From Halobacillus alkaliphilus (GTDB lineage: Bacteria; Bacillota; Bacilli; Bacillales; Halobacillaceae): a stretch of DNA of 62,940 nucleotides. Location of the stretch: assembly GCF_900113125.1 (NCBI RefSeq), contig NZ_FOOG01000019.1, forward strand, positions 1 through 62,940, written 5' to 3'. This document shows, in pieces, positions 62,872 to 62,940 of this stretch. A program made the translations under genes and the position numbers. Under the pieces are notes generated by a model that had not been told where the DNA came from, did not search any database, and was given only the letters and a program-made list of their open reading frames with translations. Position 1 is the stretch's first letter; each line of letters begins with the position of its first letter.

Positions 62872-62940
62872 CTTTTATTTGTTTTCCTTTTTTTAATAGA
62901 TCACCGCGTTAATTTGTTATAATAGCTATAACTTATCAAT

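Noticed and set aside
1-62940. CRISPR arrays, tRNA genes and prophage genes
   Set aside because: No regularly spaced direct repeats, no cloverleaf with the conserved TTCGA-type arm, and no phage structural proteins were seen on reading the window.

Overview
The window comes from a low-GC, Gram-positive, endospore-former-type Bacillaceae chromosome. It most resembles a moderately halophilic genus such as Halobacillus or a close relative (inference). The evidence is the Bacillus-style gene order, strong AGGAGG ribosome binding sites, T-box, SAM-I and FMN riboswitches, a KapB homologue, a beta-lysine acetyltransferase homologue (AblB, compatible-solute synthesis) and several acid-rich proteins. 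No phage, CRISPR array, tRNA gene or intact insertion sequence was seen.

Layout. 1-370: the 5' end of a 16S rRNA gene leaving the window on the minus strand, with its promoter. 550-9310: two small rhodanese proteins, leuS with a leucine T-box, a tiny basic protein, and the ytqB/ytpB/ytpA/ytoA/metK block, with a SAM-I riboswitch on metK. 9.8-13.5 kb: pckA with a CcpN-like operator, a NUDIX hydrolase, a lipoprotein and a small conserved protein. 13.5-23.0 kb: menaquinone genes menF-D-H-B-E-C on the minus strand, divergent menA, then a hotdog thioesterase that could supply the DHNA-CoA hydrolase step, and a YteA protein. 23.1-24.0 kb: riboflavin transporter ribU under an FMN riboswitch.

24.7-37.2 kb is an accessory fructan-utilisation island, all on the minus strand. 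It has a LacI-type regulator, a sugar-binding lipoprotein, two ABC permeases (no ATPase), a cytoplasmic GH32 fructosidase, a YesL-like membrane protein and a very large secreted protein with two GH32 domains. Paired 12-bp operators sit in front of the regulator and of the transporter operon, and a perfect cre matches the front of the giant enzyme. The likely logic: the secreted enzyme cuts fructan outside, the transporter imports short products using a shared ATPase encoded elsewhere, and the cytoplasmic enzyme finishes hydrolysis.

37.5-40.9 kb holds the least understood unit: a two-gene operon of an ATP-grasp ligase and a 656-residue protein in which I can see a papain-like Gln-Cys-His-Asn arrangement. 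AblB lies just upstream behind its own terminator. I consider this the best candidate for an undescribed system here.

42-62.9 kb is mostly conserved Bacillus backbone: M42 peptidase, thioredoxin-like protein, yugO/yugN/pgi/yugJ/yuzA/yugI, an XRE regulator, PatB-type C-S lyase, a Cu/Zn-SOD-like lipoprotein lacking one copper ligand, kapB, khtT/khtU, deoD, yuiD/yuiC/yuiB, yumB, yumC, an IscA/ErpA-type protein and a membrane protein. The last 500 bases hold only hairpins and no convincing gene.

All assignments rest on reading the translated sequences and on recalled family knowledge; no database search was run.
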